Shown here in pieces: positions 54,652 through 63,530 of a stretch of 64,000 nucleotides of DNA; within the stretch, counting starts at the first letter, position 1; each line of letters starts with the position of its first letter. The stretch lies in the NCBI GenBank assembly GCA_937124965.1, contig CAKZLB010000067.1, positions 62,001-126,000 on the forward strand, read 5' to 3'. The stretch is from an uncultured Bacteroidota bacterium (lineage in GTDB: Bacteria; Bacteroidota; Bacteroidia; NS11-12g; UBA9320). Position numbers and translations under genes: made by a program. The notes beneath the pieces are model-generated. The model did not search any database. It worked only from the letters and a program-made list of their open reading frames with translations, and was not told the origin of the DNA.

Positions 54652-56192
54652 TCCAATTTCTTAACGATTTTTTTATACTTCGGAAGTCTTGTACTAGGCC
54701 ATACTTTTTCAACAACAGATGTGTCGGTTATGAGTAATAAGCCAGGGTTAGAGCGAATAATCGATTTTAAGTTGGTGTTGTCGCCATAGTAAAAATCAAA
54801 TTCAGAAATTTGGTTGTCGTGTCTAAACTTCTCAACCTCTTCTTTTGAACTAGCAGTTAGAGCCCAAAATTCACGACCATCTTCTTTCCATTGCTTCGCA
54901 ATTTCATTAATTTGTTTCATGGCTTTCGGATTTGCTTTTGTTACATCATGCATCACCACCAATAATTTATCTTTTTCCTTCCAGAAATCTTCTATGTAAT
55001 TGCTGTTTTGGTCTTTGTCGTAAAACGCAAAATCATGAATCGGTGGAACATATGCATCCTCAATAACCTTCTCGCTGATAATTTTGTCGTATGCGTATTT
55101 TGAGTAATCAATTTTCGGTTCAAACGTATTTTTGTCACTGTCGTACAGAACTTCAACAATTTCGCCACTGCCATCTTTTGCTTTATATGCATAGGTTGTT
55201 TGAACATGAGCTGAGGCTCTTTCTCCCTCAGGGACCTTCATGCCAGCTCTGATATCTGTACCTTCAGAATAATGAAGAAAGTCCACAACTGGTAAATAGT
55301 GTTTGCAATACAAACTAAATCCAACTAATAGTAAGGTTACAACTGTAAGTACTTTCACACCAAACGAATTCGAAAAAATTGGTTTGATATGTTTACGACC
55401 AATGTAAAGTAACAAAATGAATACGCCGATTACTACGTTTTTATAAAACGACTCTTCAGGGTTCATTGGTAGCGCATCACCAAAACAACCGCAATCGGTC
55501 ACTTTATTGTATATCCATGAGTACAATGTCAGGAATGCAAAGAATACCGTGATTAAAATGAGCATCCAGATGGTAAAGTTTCTTTGCCAACCAATTAAAA
55601 TAGCAAAACCTAAAATTGCCTCTAACCAACTAACAAATATTGCCATGAATAATGCATATTCTTTAAGCCAGTTGAAAAGGTTCACCGCCCATGTATCCTT
55701 TTTGATAAAGGATTCGACTTTACCTTCTACTGCGGTCGTTTCAATTGCGGGAAGAGTTATGTCAATGTTTTTGTCGATGACATTAGTTTCACCAATATTA
55801 CTGATAATTGAGAGTGGCTGTGCATCCCAATTGCTGTCCTTTCGTTCGATAGTGTTGGTAAAGACTACGTTTCCATTGAGAATAACATCTACTTTACTTT
55901 TATAGGTTGTGTCGCTTTCAGCAGATATAACTTGACTCCATTTATCTTGGGTGATGGTAAAATTAATTTGCTTATCTGATTTAGATAAATGTGTTGTAAT
56001 TTTTTCGGAGGCTTCAAAAAACTCGATTTGAGAAATAACAGAGTCTTGTTCAGGCGAAACATCATCAGCGAATACGGTGAAATATTCATCTAGCTTGTAG
56101 GAAAACCCAGTTGGGTCATTGAGTTTAATTAGCCCCGATAAAATGAAAAGGAGTCCTATTAAAACACGACTAAAATTTACAAAGTATTTCAT
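54648..56192 (-). CDS. BT_3928-like membrane protein: DoxX-like plus thioredoxin-like
   Basis: 514 aa. The N-terminal helix (VNFSRVLIGLLFILSGLIKLNDP) is DoxX/MauE-like, followed by a soluble insert, then a second four-helix part with DCGCFGDALPM between helices, and a C-terminal domain (about 380-514) with a thioredoxin-like pattern (LLVVMHDVTKANPKAMKQIN, then FYYGDNTNLKSIIRSNPGLLLI) but no CxxC. The MauE-type part with CGCFGD suggests a redox-partner membrane protein. It overlaps DUF1599 and the permease by 4 bp each. The function is unknown. Confidence 0.87.
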   Translation of the reverse strand: MKYFVNFSRVLIGLLFILSGLIKLNDPTGFSYKLDEYFTVFADDVSPEQDSVISQIEFFEASEKITTHLSKSDKQINFTITQDKWSQVISAESDTTYKSKVDVILNGNVVFTNTIERKDSNWDAQPLSIISNIGETNVIDKNIDITLPAIETTAVEGKVESFIKKDTWAVNLFNWLKEYALFMAIFVSWLEAILGFAILIGWQRNFTIWMLILITVFFAFLTLYSWIYNKVTDCGCFGDALPMNPEESFYKNVVIGVFILLLYIGRKHIKPIFSNSFGVKVLTVVTLLLVGFSLYCKHYLPVVDFLHYSEGTDIRAGMKVPEGERASAHVQTTYAYKAKDGSGEIVEVLYDSDKNTFEPKIDYSKYAYDKIISEKVIEDAYVPPIHDFAFYDKDQNSNYIEDFWKEKDKLLVVMHDVTKANPKAMKQINEIAKQWKEDGREFWALTASSKEEVEKFRHDNQISEFDFYYGDNTNLKSIIRSNPGLLLITDTSVVEKVWPSTRLPKYKKIVKKLE

Positions 56193-56734
56193 GCGGCTTC
56201 TTCCTTACGTATCAGAGCAAATATAGCATAGTTCATCATATCTTGGAAGTTAGCATCTAGACCTTCGGAGATTATGGTTTTACCATCATTGTCTTCAATT
56301 TGACGAATACGAAGTAACTTCATTAAGATTAAATCGGTATACGTACTAACCCTCATTTCTCGCCACGCCTCTCCATAATCTTGATTTTTCTTAAGCATTA
56401 AATCTTTGGTTTCTGTAGTTATTAGGTTGTACCAATCAAAAACTTGTTTAGTGTCGAGTTCGTCTTCAACCGATGGGTTGAACTTGAGTTGAATTAAAGC
56501 CATTACGCAGTAATTAAAAATTCCAATGTATTCGTTGTCAAGACTTTCACCTACAATATTTTCATTAGATTCTTCAATGCTTCGAATACGTTTTGCCTTA
56601 ATGAAGATTTGATCTGTGAGAGACATTGGTCTTAATATTCTCCAAGCGGTTCCATAATCCAACGTTTTATTTTCGAAGATGGTTTTACACTTTGAAAGTG
56701 CGCTATCGTACTGCTGGGAGGTTTTATTACTCAA
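56189..56734 (-). CDS. DUF1599 protein (tandem duplicate)
   Basis: 181 aa, made of two copies of about 80 residues each with the pattern K-N/T-LDYG-x-AWR...RP/VS-x-x-D-x-I-x-x-K-x-x-RI-x-x-IE, then a helix ending in MNYxxxALI (first FENKTLDYGTAWRILRP, second KKNQDYGEAWREMRV). It is a conserved protein of unknown function in Bacteroidota, often next to BT_3928-like genes and folP, as here (folP is divergent, 43 bp away). A TATTTTTG box on the minus strand at 56749-56756 may be its promoter. Confidence 0.9.
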   Translation of the reverse strand: MSNKTSQQYDSALSKCKTIFENKTLDYGTAWRILRPMSLTDQIFIKAKRIRSIEESNENIVGESLDNEYIGIFNYCVMALIQLKFNPSVEDELDTKQVFDWYNLITTETKDLMLKKNQDYGEAWREMRVSTYTDLILMKLLRIRQIEDNDGKTIISEGLDANFQDMMNYAIFALIRKEEAA

Positions 56735-56776
56735 TGCTTTCTTTTTTGCAAAAATATACGCCTAATTTGTAAAGCT

Positions 56777-57628
56777 ATGCAAACATCAAAAGATACTATA
56801 AACATTAAGGGCACACTTTTAAACCTAAGCGCTCCTATGGTTATGGGGATTTTAAACGTTACAAATGATTCGTTTTACGATGGTGGAAGGTTTGCTGATG
56901 TTGATGCTGCTGTTGATCAGGCGACAAAAATGCTTCATTCTGGAGCGAAAATTATTGATGTCGGTGGTGCAAGTTCACGGCCAGGTGCTGATACTATATC
57001 GGAAGAAGAAGAAGTTGGGCGAGTTGTTCCAGTCATAGAAGCATTAAAGAAGAAGATTAGTGATGTTATTATTTCAATCGACACAAATAAATCTGTTGTT
57101 GCCGAAAAAGCCGTCAGAGCTGGTGCAGACATAGTGAACGATATTAGTTCGGGAGATGATGATGTAAACATGTTGAACACCGTTGGAGCATTAGGTGTTC
57201 CATATATGGCAATGCATAAACAAGGTAACCCAAAAACGATGCAGAAAAACCCAACCTACGATAATGTAACGTTAGAGGTTGTACAATATTTCCAGCATAA
57301 AATACCTAAGTTTAACAAGGCAGGAATAAAAGATATAATTATCGATCCAGGTTTTGGTTTTGGGAAAACGGTAGAACATAATTATGAGCTATTAAGAAAT
57401 TTAGCATTGATAAAAGATTTGATTGGATTGCCAATACTCGTTGGTGTAAGTCGAAAATCAATGATTAATAAGGCACTCAATATTTCAGCTAATGACGCTT
57501 TGAACGGTACAACTGTTTTAAATAGTTGGGCATTACAGAATGGTGCGTCAATTATAAGAGTACATGACGTGGCTGAGGCGAGTGAAATTATAACTTTGTA
57601 CAAGCACTATATTGGAACAAATAGATAA
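56777..57628 (+). CDS. folP: Dihydropteroate synthase
   Basis: 283 aa, TIM-barrel enzyme of folate synthesis and the sulfonamide target. Typical motifs are VMGILNVTNDSFYDGGRF (pterin and pABA loop), DVGGASSRPGADTISEEEE, ISIDTNKSVVAEKAV, VNDISSGDDD, MHKQGNPKTMQ, IIDPGFGFGKTVEHN and GVSRKSMI, ending with IIRVHDVAEA. The motif loops are intact, so no resistance-type insertion is seen. It is divergent from the DUF1599 operon and its stop abuts the next gene. Confidence 0.96.
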   Translation: MQTSKDTINIKGTLLNLSAPMVMGILNVTNDSFYDGGRFADVDAAVDQATKMLHSGAKIIDVGGASSRPGADTISEEEEVGRVVPVIEALKKKISDVIISIDTNKSVVAEKAVRAGADIVNDISSGDDDVNMLNTVGALGVPYMAMHKQGNPKTMQKNPTYDNVTLEVVQYFQHKIPKFNKAGIKDIIIDPGFGFGKTVEHNYELLRNLALIKDLIGLPILVGVSRKSMINKALNISANDALNGTTVLNSWALQNGASIIRVHDVAEASEIITLYKHYIGTNR

Positions 57629-57988
57629 ATGAGTAAAAAAAAGAAATTGAAAGGTTTTGAAAGTTTAGGAGGTATGGTTTTTAGTACCGATCCAGATTAC
57701 AAGCCAGAGGAAGAATATGTTGAGGATGAGTCTTCTATTGATCCGAGTAAACAAAAGCTCTATGTTTCGTATGACAAAAAACATAGAAAAGGTAAGGTGG
57801 TAACATTGGTAGAAGGATTTGAAGGAGCTTTGGATGAACTTGAAACACTTGGGAAGCATCTGAAATCAAAGTGTGGAACAGGAGGGTCAGTTAAAGAAGG
57901 TGAAATTATAATTCAAGGTAATTTTGTTCAAAAAGTGATTGAATTGTTGGAAAAAGAGGGATATAAAGTGAAGAAAAAAGGCGGCTAA
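57629..57988 (+). CDS. SUI1-family (YciH/eIF1-like) translation factor
   Basis: 119 aa. The basic N terminus (MSKKKKLKGFESLGGMVFSTDP) is followed by the SUI1 fold with KVVTLVEGFEGALDELETLGKHLKSKCGTGGSVKEGEIIIQGNF, the strongest signature of the family. Bacterial YciH homologues are thought to discriminate initiation complexes, but their role is not well established. It starts at the base following the folP stop, so it is cotranscribed with it. Confidence 0.9.
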   Translation: MSKKKKLKGFESLGGMVFSTDPDYKPEEEYVEDESSIDPSKQKLYVSYDKKHRKGKVVTLVEGFEGALDELETLGKHLKSKCGTGGSVKEGEIIIQGNFVQKVIELLEKEGYKVKKKGG

Positions 57989-58012
57989 AATTTTCTAATG
58001 ACATTAGAAGAT

Positions 58013-58020
58013 TACCTTTG
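58013..58020 (+). promoter_or_regulatory. -7 box of pckA
   Basis: TACCTTTG followed by CACCC, the extended form shared with rpsL and yidC. The ATG is 38 nt downstream. The -33 side is AT-rich without a clear TTG. Confidence 0.6.
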
Positions 58021-58058
58021 CACCCTCAAAAATTGAAACACAATAAAAAAGAGGTTTT

Positions 58059-59651
58059 ATGAAAAATCATCCAATTATTGATAGAATTATCAATAATTCA
58101 TCTGAGGCGTTTATTAATTTAACTCCTGATGAATTAATCGAACATGCCTTACAAAACAATGAAGGCAAACTAACCGACACCGGAGCACTAGCTGCTGATA
58201 CGGGAGAGTTTACAGGTCGATCGCCAAAAGACAAATTTATTGTTGAAGACGACATTACTCGAGACACTGTATGGTGGGGTAACATCAATCAAAAGTTTGA
58301 CTCTGGAAAATTTGATGCTTTATTAGAAAAGGTAATTAACCATTACAATAGCAAAAGAATTTATGTTAGAGATTCATACGCATGTGCTGATCCAGCCTAC
58401 CGAATGAATATAGGAGTAGTGACAGAATCTGCATATCAAAATTTGTTTGCAAATAATTTATTTCTTCGTCCAACAGCTGAAGAAGCTGAAAATCAAACTC
58501 CAGATTGGTTAGTTATTGCAGCTCCAAGTTTTATGGCTGATGCAGCAGTTGATGGGACACGTCAACACAATTTTTCTATAGTAAACTTTACCAAGAAAAT
58601 TATTTTAATTGGTGGTAGCGGGTATACAGGTGAATTGAAAAAAGGTATTTTCTCTGTTCTAAATTACACTCTTCCTGAGTACGATAAAGTTTTATCGATG
58701 CATTGCTCAGCAAACATTGGAGAAAAAGGTGATACATCTATTTTCTTTGGATTGTCAGGAACTGGAAAAACAACGTTGTCTGCTGATCCAAACCGACGAT
58801 TAATTGGGGATGATGAGCACGGTTGGGCAGAGAACTCTGTTTTTAACTTTGAAGGTGGATGTTATGCTAAATGCATTGACCTAACTCAAGAAAAAGAACC
58901 TCAAATCTGGAATGCAATTAAGCGTGGAGCGTTGGTAGAAAACGTTCGCTTTTTTGAAGGAACAAACAAGGTAAACTACGAAGACGTTTCAGTAACTCAA
59001 AACACGAGAGTTGCATACCCGATCAATCACATTGATAACATCGCAGTTCCATCAATAGGTGGTGAGCCCAAAAACATATTCTTTTTAACAGCTGATGCCT
59101 TCGGAGTTTTACCTCCAATTTCTAAGCTTACTCCTGGTCAGGCTGGGTATCACTTTATTAGTGGTTACACTGCAAAAGTAGCGGGAACAGAGGCAGGTGT
59201 TGTAGATCCTGAAGCTACATTTAGTGCTTGTTTTGGTGCTGCATTTTTACCATTACATCCAGCTAAATATGCGTCGATGTTAGGAGATAAAATGAAAGCA
59301 TCTAACGTAAACGTATGGTTAATCAACACGGGTTGGAGTGGTGGACCGTTCGGCATCGGAAGTCGAATGAGTTTAAAATATACTCGAGCGATGATTACAG
59401 CTGCACTTGAAGGGAAGTTGGATTCTGTTGAATACACTAACCATCCAGTTTTTGGATTAGCGATGCCAGTTGAATGTCCGAATGTGCCAACTAATGTTTT
59501 AAATCCAAGAAATACTTGGGAAGACACAGCGGCATACGACGAGAAAGCAAATCATTTAGCAGGATTGTTTAATAAAAATTTCGAACAATTTAAAGAAGGT
59601 TCTAACGACGAGATAATCTCAGCAGGACCGAAAGCGACCTCTTCTATTTAA
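58059..59651 (+). CDS. pckA: Phosphoenolpyruvate carboxykinase (ATP)
   Basis: 530 aa. It converts oxaloacetate and ATP to phosphoenolpyruvate and CO2 in gluconeogenesis, or runs in reverse in some anaerobes. The P-loop is GLSGTGKTTLSADPNR (231-246), followed by IGDDEHGWAE with the metal-binding Asp, and the substrate segment is FTGRSPKDKFIVED. MHCSANIGEKGDTSIFFGLS precedes the P-loop. It is a single-gene unit with its own promoter and terminator. Confidence 0.97.
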   Translation: MKNHPIIDRIINNSSEAFINLTPDELIEHALQNNEGKLTDTGALAADTGEFTGRSPKDKFIVEDDITRDTVWWGNINQKFDSGKFDALLEKVINHYNSKRIYVRDSYACADPAYRMNIGVVTESAYQNLFANNLFLRPTAEEAENQTPDWLVIAAPSFMADAAVDGTRQHNFSIVNFTKKIILIGGSGYTGELKKGIFSVLNYTLPEYDKVLSMHCSANIGEKGDTSIFFGLSGTGKTTLSADPNRRLIGDDEHGWAENSVFNFEGGCYAKCIDLTQEKEPQIWNAIKRGALVENVRFFEGTNKVNYEDVSVTQNTRVAYPINHIDNIAVPSIGGEPKNIFFLTADAFGVLPPISKLTPGQAGYHFISGYTAKVAGTEAGVVDPEATFSACFGAAFLPLHPAKYASMLGDKMKASNVNVWLINTGWSGGPFGIGSRMSLKYTRAMITAALEGKLDSVEYTNHPVFGLAMPVECPNVPTNVLNPRNTWEDTAAYDEKANHLAGLFNKNFEQFKEGSNDEIISAGPKATSSI

Positions 59652-59672
59652 AGGAGCGTTTCAATAATATTG

Positions 59673-59704
59673 AAAGCTGGATTAGTTTAATCCAGCTTTT
59701 TTTT
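59673..59704 (+). terminator. Terminator of pckA
   Basis: AAAGCTGGATTA at 59673-59684 pairs with TAATCCAGCTTT at 59688-59699 (12 bp, loop GTT), followed by five further T to 59704. Confidence 0.92.
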
Positions 59705-59822
59705 GTTAAAAATTTTTAAAACAAGAATGACCGAATATTGCATTATATCTACGTTTAATAGATAAAAAGTGAGGTTCTATTGGCTTTTCTGTAAATGAAG
59801 TGTCAAGGCAATTTGAAATTCA

Positions 59823-59830
59823 TACCTTTG
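59823..59830 (+). promoter_or_regulatory. -7 box of yidC
   Basis: TACCTTTG followed by CACCCC, the extended form. The yidC ATG is 20 nt downstream. No TTG is seen at 19-21 nt upstream. Confidence 0.6.
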
Positions 59831-59850
59831 CACCCCGAAAAAATAGGTGA

Positions 59851-61704
59851 ATGGATAAGAATTCGATCATTGGATACGTGCTCATTTTTGTAATTTTTGC
59901 AGGTTGGTTGCTGTATAATTCCAATCAACAAGAATTATTAAAGCAAGAGCAAGCAATTGAGCAAGCCAAACAAGATTCAATAGCAGAGGTTAAGCGACTA
60001 GATTCTCTAGAGTACGCTAAAAATCATCCCAAGGCAGTAGAGAACAATATAGTTGGTGAAGCGATAGAAACATCGACTTCTGACACTCAAGCAGTACAGG
60101 CTGCACCGGTAATTGAAGAAACTCCTGAAGAGTTTTACCAACTTGAAAATGATAAGCTTGTAGTGCAATTCTCGTCTAAAGGAGGTATTGTAAATAAAGT
60201 CAACGTCAAACAATATAAACGTTCGGATTCCACTGATTTGATCCTTTTTGAGTCGGGGAAAAACGAGTTTTCGTATACGTTAAATTTGAAAGATCGAATT
60301 GTCCGAACGAATGAACTAGACTTTAAAGTTCAGTCGCAATCCGATAATCAGCTAATCCTTGTTTATACCTTTCCCGAAGGTGGATCAATAGAGCAAGATT
60401 ACACGTTAACAGAAGAGGGTTATTTAATTGATTACGATTTTAGAATGGTTGGTATGCAAAATACCATGGCACGGAAAGCGAATTCATACGACCTTAATTG
60501 GGCGCTAGAACTGCCACTACAAGAAAGAACACTGGAAAATGAACGACGAGTTTCTACGGTTTATTACAAGTACAAAAGTGAAGAAGACATAGACTATCTA
60601 TCAGAAACTAGTGAAGATGATGAGGATGATTTGCAAGGTGGTGTGCACTGGATTGGTTTTAAACAACAGTTCTTCATGTCTACCTTGATTTTTCCAGAAG
60701 GTCTTGAAGAATCTGGAACAAGTATTTCTGTTGAAAAGCCTGAGACCGCGGAATATGTAGCCAACATGGTTGCAGACATGTCAGTGCCATATAGCTTTGG
60801 TGAGGTAGACGTGCACTCTATGCAATTCTACTTTGGCCCGAATCACTATAAGACGTTAAAAAATCTTGATATCGAACTAGAGAAAACGATTCAATTAGGT
60901 CATTGGACGTTTAGCTGGGTAAACAAGCTTATTGTTATTCCAATTTTTAATTGGTTAAGTAAATTCATTTCTAGCTACGGTATCATCATACTGTTGCTCA
61001 CCTTGTTTATTAAATTGGTTCTTATCCTTCCAATGTATAAGAGTTACTTGTCTACCGCTAAAATGAAGCTTTTAAAACCAGAGCTTGAAGAGATTAAAGA
61101 AAAAGCAGGCGGCGATATGACCAAAGTACAGCAAGAGCAAATGAAGCTCTACAAAAAAGTTGGAGTAAGTCCCTTTGGTGGTTGTTTGCCTCAGTTAGTA
61201 CAGTTGCCAATATTAATTGCACTTTTTAGATTCTTCCCAAGTAGCATTGAACTTCGACAAAAAAGCTTCTTGTGGGCCGAAGATTTAAGTACCTATGATG
61301 ATTGGTTAAAGTTTGGTTTTGATATACCTCTTTTAGGTGACCATTTAAGTTTATTTACCGTTTTAATGGCAGCTTCGTCGTTATTATACACGATCTATAA
61401 TCAGCAAAGTCAGGCTAGTATGAATAACCAAATGAAGTACATCATGTATTTGATGCCGGTTATGTTATTATTCTGGTTTAATAGCTACGCTGCAGGATTA
61501 AGTTATTACTATTTCTTAGCAAACATGATCACATTCGGACAGAATGTAATCTTCAGTAAATTCATTGTTGATGAAGACAAAATCAGAAAAGAGATGGAGG
61601 CAAACAAGAAAAAGAAAGTAACTGTAAAGCAGTCTCGTTTCCAAAAGAAACTTGAGGAAATGGCTAAGAAAAAAGGGGTTGACCCAAAGAAATTAAGACG
61701 TTAG
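59851..61704 (+). CDS. yidC: Membrane protein insertase YidC
   Basis: 617 aa. The first helix (SIIGYVLIFVIFAGWLLY) anchors a large periplasmic domain (about 40-350, with an acidic Glu/Asp-rich stretch at about 245-265), as in Gram-negative YidC. The insertase core begins at about 355 with WTFSWVNKLIVIPIFNWLSKF, then five membrane segments and the cytosolic PELEEIKEKAGGDMTKVQQEQMKLYKKVGVSPFGG hairpin. It inserts inner-membrane proteins alone or with SecYEG and has a basic C terminus. The end overlaps the convergent glycosyltransferase by 4 bp. Confidence 0.97.
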   Translation: MDKNSIIGYVLIFVIFAGWLLYNSNQQELLKQEQAIEQAKQDSIAEVKRLDSLEYAKNHPKAVENNIVGEAIETSTSDTQAVQAAPVIEETPEEFYQLENDKLVVQFSSKGGIVNKVNVKQYKRSDSTDLILFESGKNEFSYTLNLKDRIVRTNELDFKVQSQSDNQLILVYTFPEGGSIEQDYTLTEEGYLIDYDFRMVGMQNTMARKANSYDLNWALELPLQERTLENERRVSTVYYKYKSEEDIDYLSETSEDDEDDLQGGVHWIGFKQQFFMSTLIFPEGLEESGTSISVEKPETAEYVANMVADMSVPYSFGEVDVHSMQFYFGPNHYKTLKNLDIELEKTIQLGHWTFSWVNKLIVIPIFNWLSKFISSYGIIILLLTLFIKLVLILPMYKSYLSTAKMKLLKPELEEIKEKAGGDMTKVQQEQMKLYKKVGVSPFGGCLPQLVQLPILIALFRFFPSSIELRQKSFLWAEDLSTYDDWLKFGFDIPLLGDHLSLFTVLMAASSLLYTIYNQQSQASMNNQMKYIMYLMPVMLLFWFNSYAAGLSYYYFLANMITFGQNVIFSKFIVDEDKIRKEMEANKKKKVTVKQSRFQKKLEEMAKKKGVDPKKLRR

Positions 61705-62849
61705 AATTCCTTTTCTAAACTTCGATATTTTTCTAACCAATCAGTGTTGCTAACGGATAGTTTTTTGTCAAACATAAGTTTCCAAAGCAAGCTTGCAGCG
61801 GTGTTAATCGGAATGTTAGTATGTGACTTATCCCGTAAATAGTGAACTAATTTTAGCATTCTAAATCCATTAAGCCAGCGGAAGATTGATGTTCGAAATT
61901 GCAAATCAGTTTTTGACTGTTTTTGAAATTGAAGTACAACCCTTTCGAATTTTTCTCGAATAAGAAATGACTGGATGTCGGATGAAACGCTTGATAAACT
62001 AATAATTGAATCACATGTCAGTTCTTGAACCCAATTTACAAGTTCAGCAATTTCAACATAGATAGCAGGAGAGTACGTATAGTACGTTTTGCAAACTGTA
62101 GATTTTACTTTCTCAACAGCATGCCCTGTGCCAAATGGGACTCTATCGGAACTGCGTCCAGATGGATAAACAGCACAAGTATTTATTTCACCAACAGAGC
62201 GATATGGAATTATTTTATGCAGAAAATAAAAGTCTTCGCCTGCTTTCCGTTGATTCATCCCACCAAAGCTTACGTATGTTTTGGCTGTTACAGCCATCGA
62301 TGAACCAATAGTTTGATACGCATACGGATAGTTCGCATATCTCAACCCTTGAAAATGGTACCTCAAGAATAACTCATAAGGTATTATCGCACCATCTTCG
62401 TGGCTAAAGCGATGCTCATAGTAAATCGTTGCGACCTCAAACTGTTTTGATTTAAATTCTTTCTCTATCTCAGTGAGGTAATTTTGAGAACAATTGCAAT
62501 CCGCATCGTAACAGATTATTATCGCATCACGATTGTCAGTCATCAGGTCAATGCAGTAATCCATTCCAACTTTCCGAGCATTACCAACACCTGCAATTTT
62601 TTGTGGGACTTTTTCAATCCATAAAACGATCAGTTCCAACCAAACGGGACTCTTTGTTTTCCATTGTTCCAAATCTTGTTTCGACTGTAGATTTTGGTGT
62701 AATATTTCATCAGAATCACCTTCGCCAGAATTAATTACCACGACGACATGAACCTTGTTTTCAGGTGGAAGACAGTTTGCAATGCTGTTTATCGATGCTG
62801 TAACATCAGGTTCATTGAAACATGGAATTACTAAATATAGATTCGACAT
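61701..62849 (-). CDS. Glycosyltransferase family 2 protein
   Basis: 382 aa. A GT-A fold with LYLVIPCFNEP at the N terminus, a short nucleotide-binding DADC (the DxD metal motif in IIICYDADCNCSQ), and GGMNQRKAGEDFYFLHKIIPYR with the Glu-Asp catalytic pair typical of GT2 enzymes. No transmembrane helix is evident, so it is a cytosolic or peripheral enzyme that transfers a sugar to an unidentified acceptor. Alone, with no other polysaccharide genes around. A near-consensus TACTTTCG precedes the start by about 6 nt. Confidence 0.88.
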   Translation of the reverse strand: MSNLYLVIPCFNEPDVTASINSIANCLPPENKVHVVVVINSGEGDSDEILHQNLQSKQDLEQWKTKSPVWLELIVLWIEKVPQKIAGVGNARKVGMDYCIDLMTDNRDAIIICYDADCNCSQNYLTEIEKEFKSKQFEVATIYYEHRFSHEDGAIIPYELFLRYHFQGLRYANYPYAYQTIGSSMAVTAKTYVSFGGMNQRKAGEDFYFLHKIIPYRSVGEINTCAVYPSGRSSDRVPFGTGHAVEKVKSTVCKTYYTYSPAIYVEIAELVNWVQELTCDSIISLSSVSSDIQSFLIREKFERVVLQFQKQSKTDLQFRTSIFRWLNGFRMLKLVHYLRDKSHTNIPINTAASLLWKLMFDKKLSVSNTDWLEKYRSLEKEF

Positions 62850-62906
62850 TGAAAGCGAAAGTACTTTTTTAAATGAACAATATAAGGTAATGGGAGAGTG
62901 GAGAAG

Positions 62907-62925
62907 GCGGGATTTGAAATCCCGC
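62907..62925. repeat. 19-bp hairpin, left end
   Basis: GCGGGATTT and its exact complement AAATCCCGC with a single G between them. A smaller palindrome GATTTGAAATC follows at 62940-62950, itself enclosed by TTGGTTT and AAACCAA (62931-62937, 62959-62965). Confidence 0.88.
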
Positions 62926-62968
62926 TAAAATTGGTTTTAGATTTGAAATCGTACTAATAAACCAAATT

Positions 62969-63487
62969 ATGTTTCAATACAATCAACCAATTTATAGATT
63001 AACTATTAAACTTGTAGATGATGTTGACTTATTTACTAACTCCATTTATCAAGAGGCCTTGCTAAATGCATTAGTTTATTGTCAAAACCACAAAGGACTA
63101 AAGGTTTGTGCTTGGGTCATTCTATCGAACAGGATTGAATTAATAGCTACCACATCTGACAAACCAACAATAAGTGATATTTTGAGGGATTTAAAAAAGT
63201 TCACTTCAAAACAGTTTGTTAATTTACTTATTAACTCAAATGATCCACGGAAAGATTGGCTGTTGTATAGGTTTAAGTTCAATGCAGTGTATACCAAAAA
63301 TAAAGACTTTAAAGTATGGACGAATGGGAATTCAAAACGACAAATTGAAGTAAGTGAACTTGCGTTTCAAAAGAATGAGGTGCATTTATTACCAGTCAAA
63401 AAATCAATAGTAGTAAAGGCGTATCACTACATATTTAGTTCAGCGTTCACTGGAAATTCAAAACTAATCCGTCCAGACACAACATAA
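62969..63487 (+). CDS. REP-transposase homologue lacking the HUH histidines
   Basis: 172 aa, close to full length for the short Y1_Tnp subgroup. It keeps the framework: a first strand QPIYRLTIKLVDDVDLFT, a helix YQEALLNALVYCQNHKGLKVCAWVI, the ISDILRDLKKFTSKQFV helix and a FKVWTNGNSKRQIE strand corresponding to the WQ..NHP strand. However, the HUH position (usually x-S-H-I-H-L) reads LSNRIELIA, so both His are replaced, and no NNP-x-x Tyr motif follows; that region reads FQKNEVHLLPVKKSIV. Nuclease activity is therefore not expected. The frame has no internal stops, so it is either a domesticated DNA-binding protein or a young decaying copy. Confidence 0.7.
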   Translation: MFQYNQPIYRLTIKLVDDVDLFTNSIYQEALLNALVYCQNHKGLKVCAWVILSNRIELIATTSDKPTISDILRDLKKFTSKQFVNLLINSNDPRKDWLLYRFKFNAVYTKNKDFKVWTNGNSKRQIEVSELAFQKNEVHLLPVKKSIVVKAYHYIFSSAFTGNSKLIRPDTT

Positions 63488-63503
63488 TAATCGAACTCAG
63501 GTT
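63484..63503. repeat. 20-bp repeat shared with the foldback element end
   Basis: ATAATAATCGAACTCAGGTT is identical to 6460-6479, the right end of the foldback element 57 kb away. It starts one base before the stop codon of the transposase-like gene. Confidence 0.88.
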
Positions 63504-63530
63504 AAGAATTAAAAATTCTAAAACATTAAA

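Noticed and set aside
62907-62925. Hairpin as a terminator of the gene at 62849
   Set aside because: It lies upstream of that minus-strand gene, not after it, and no T run follows; a REP end fits better.
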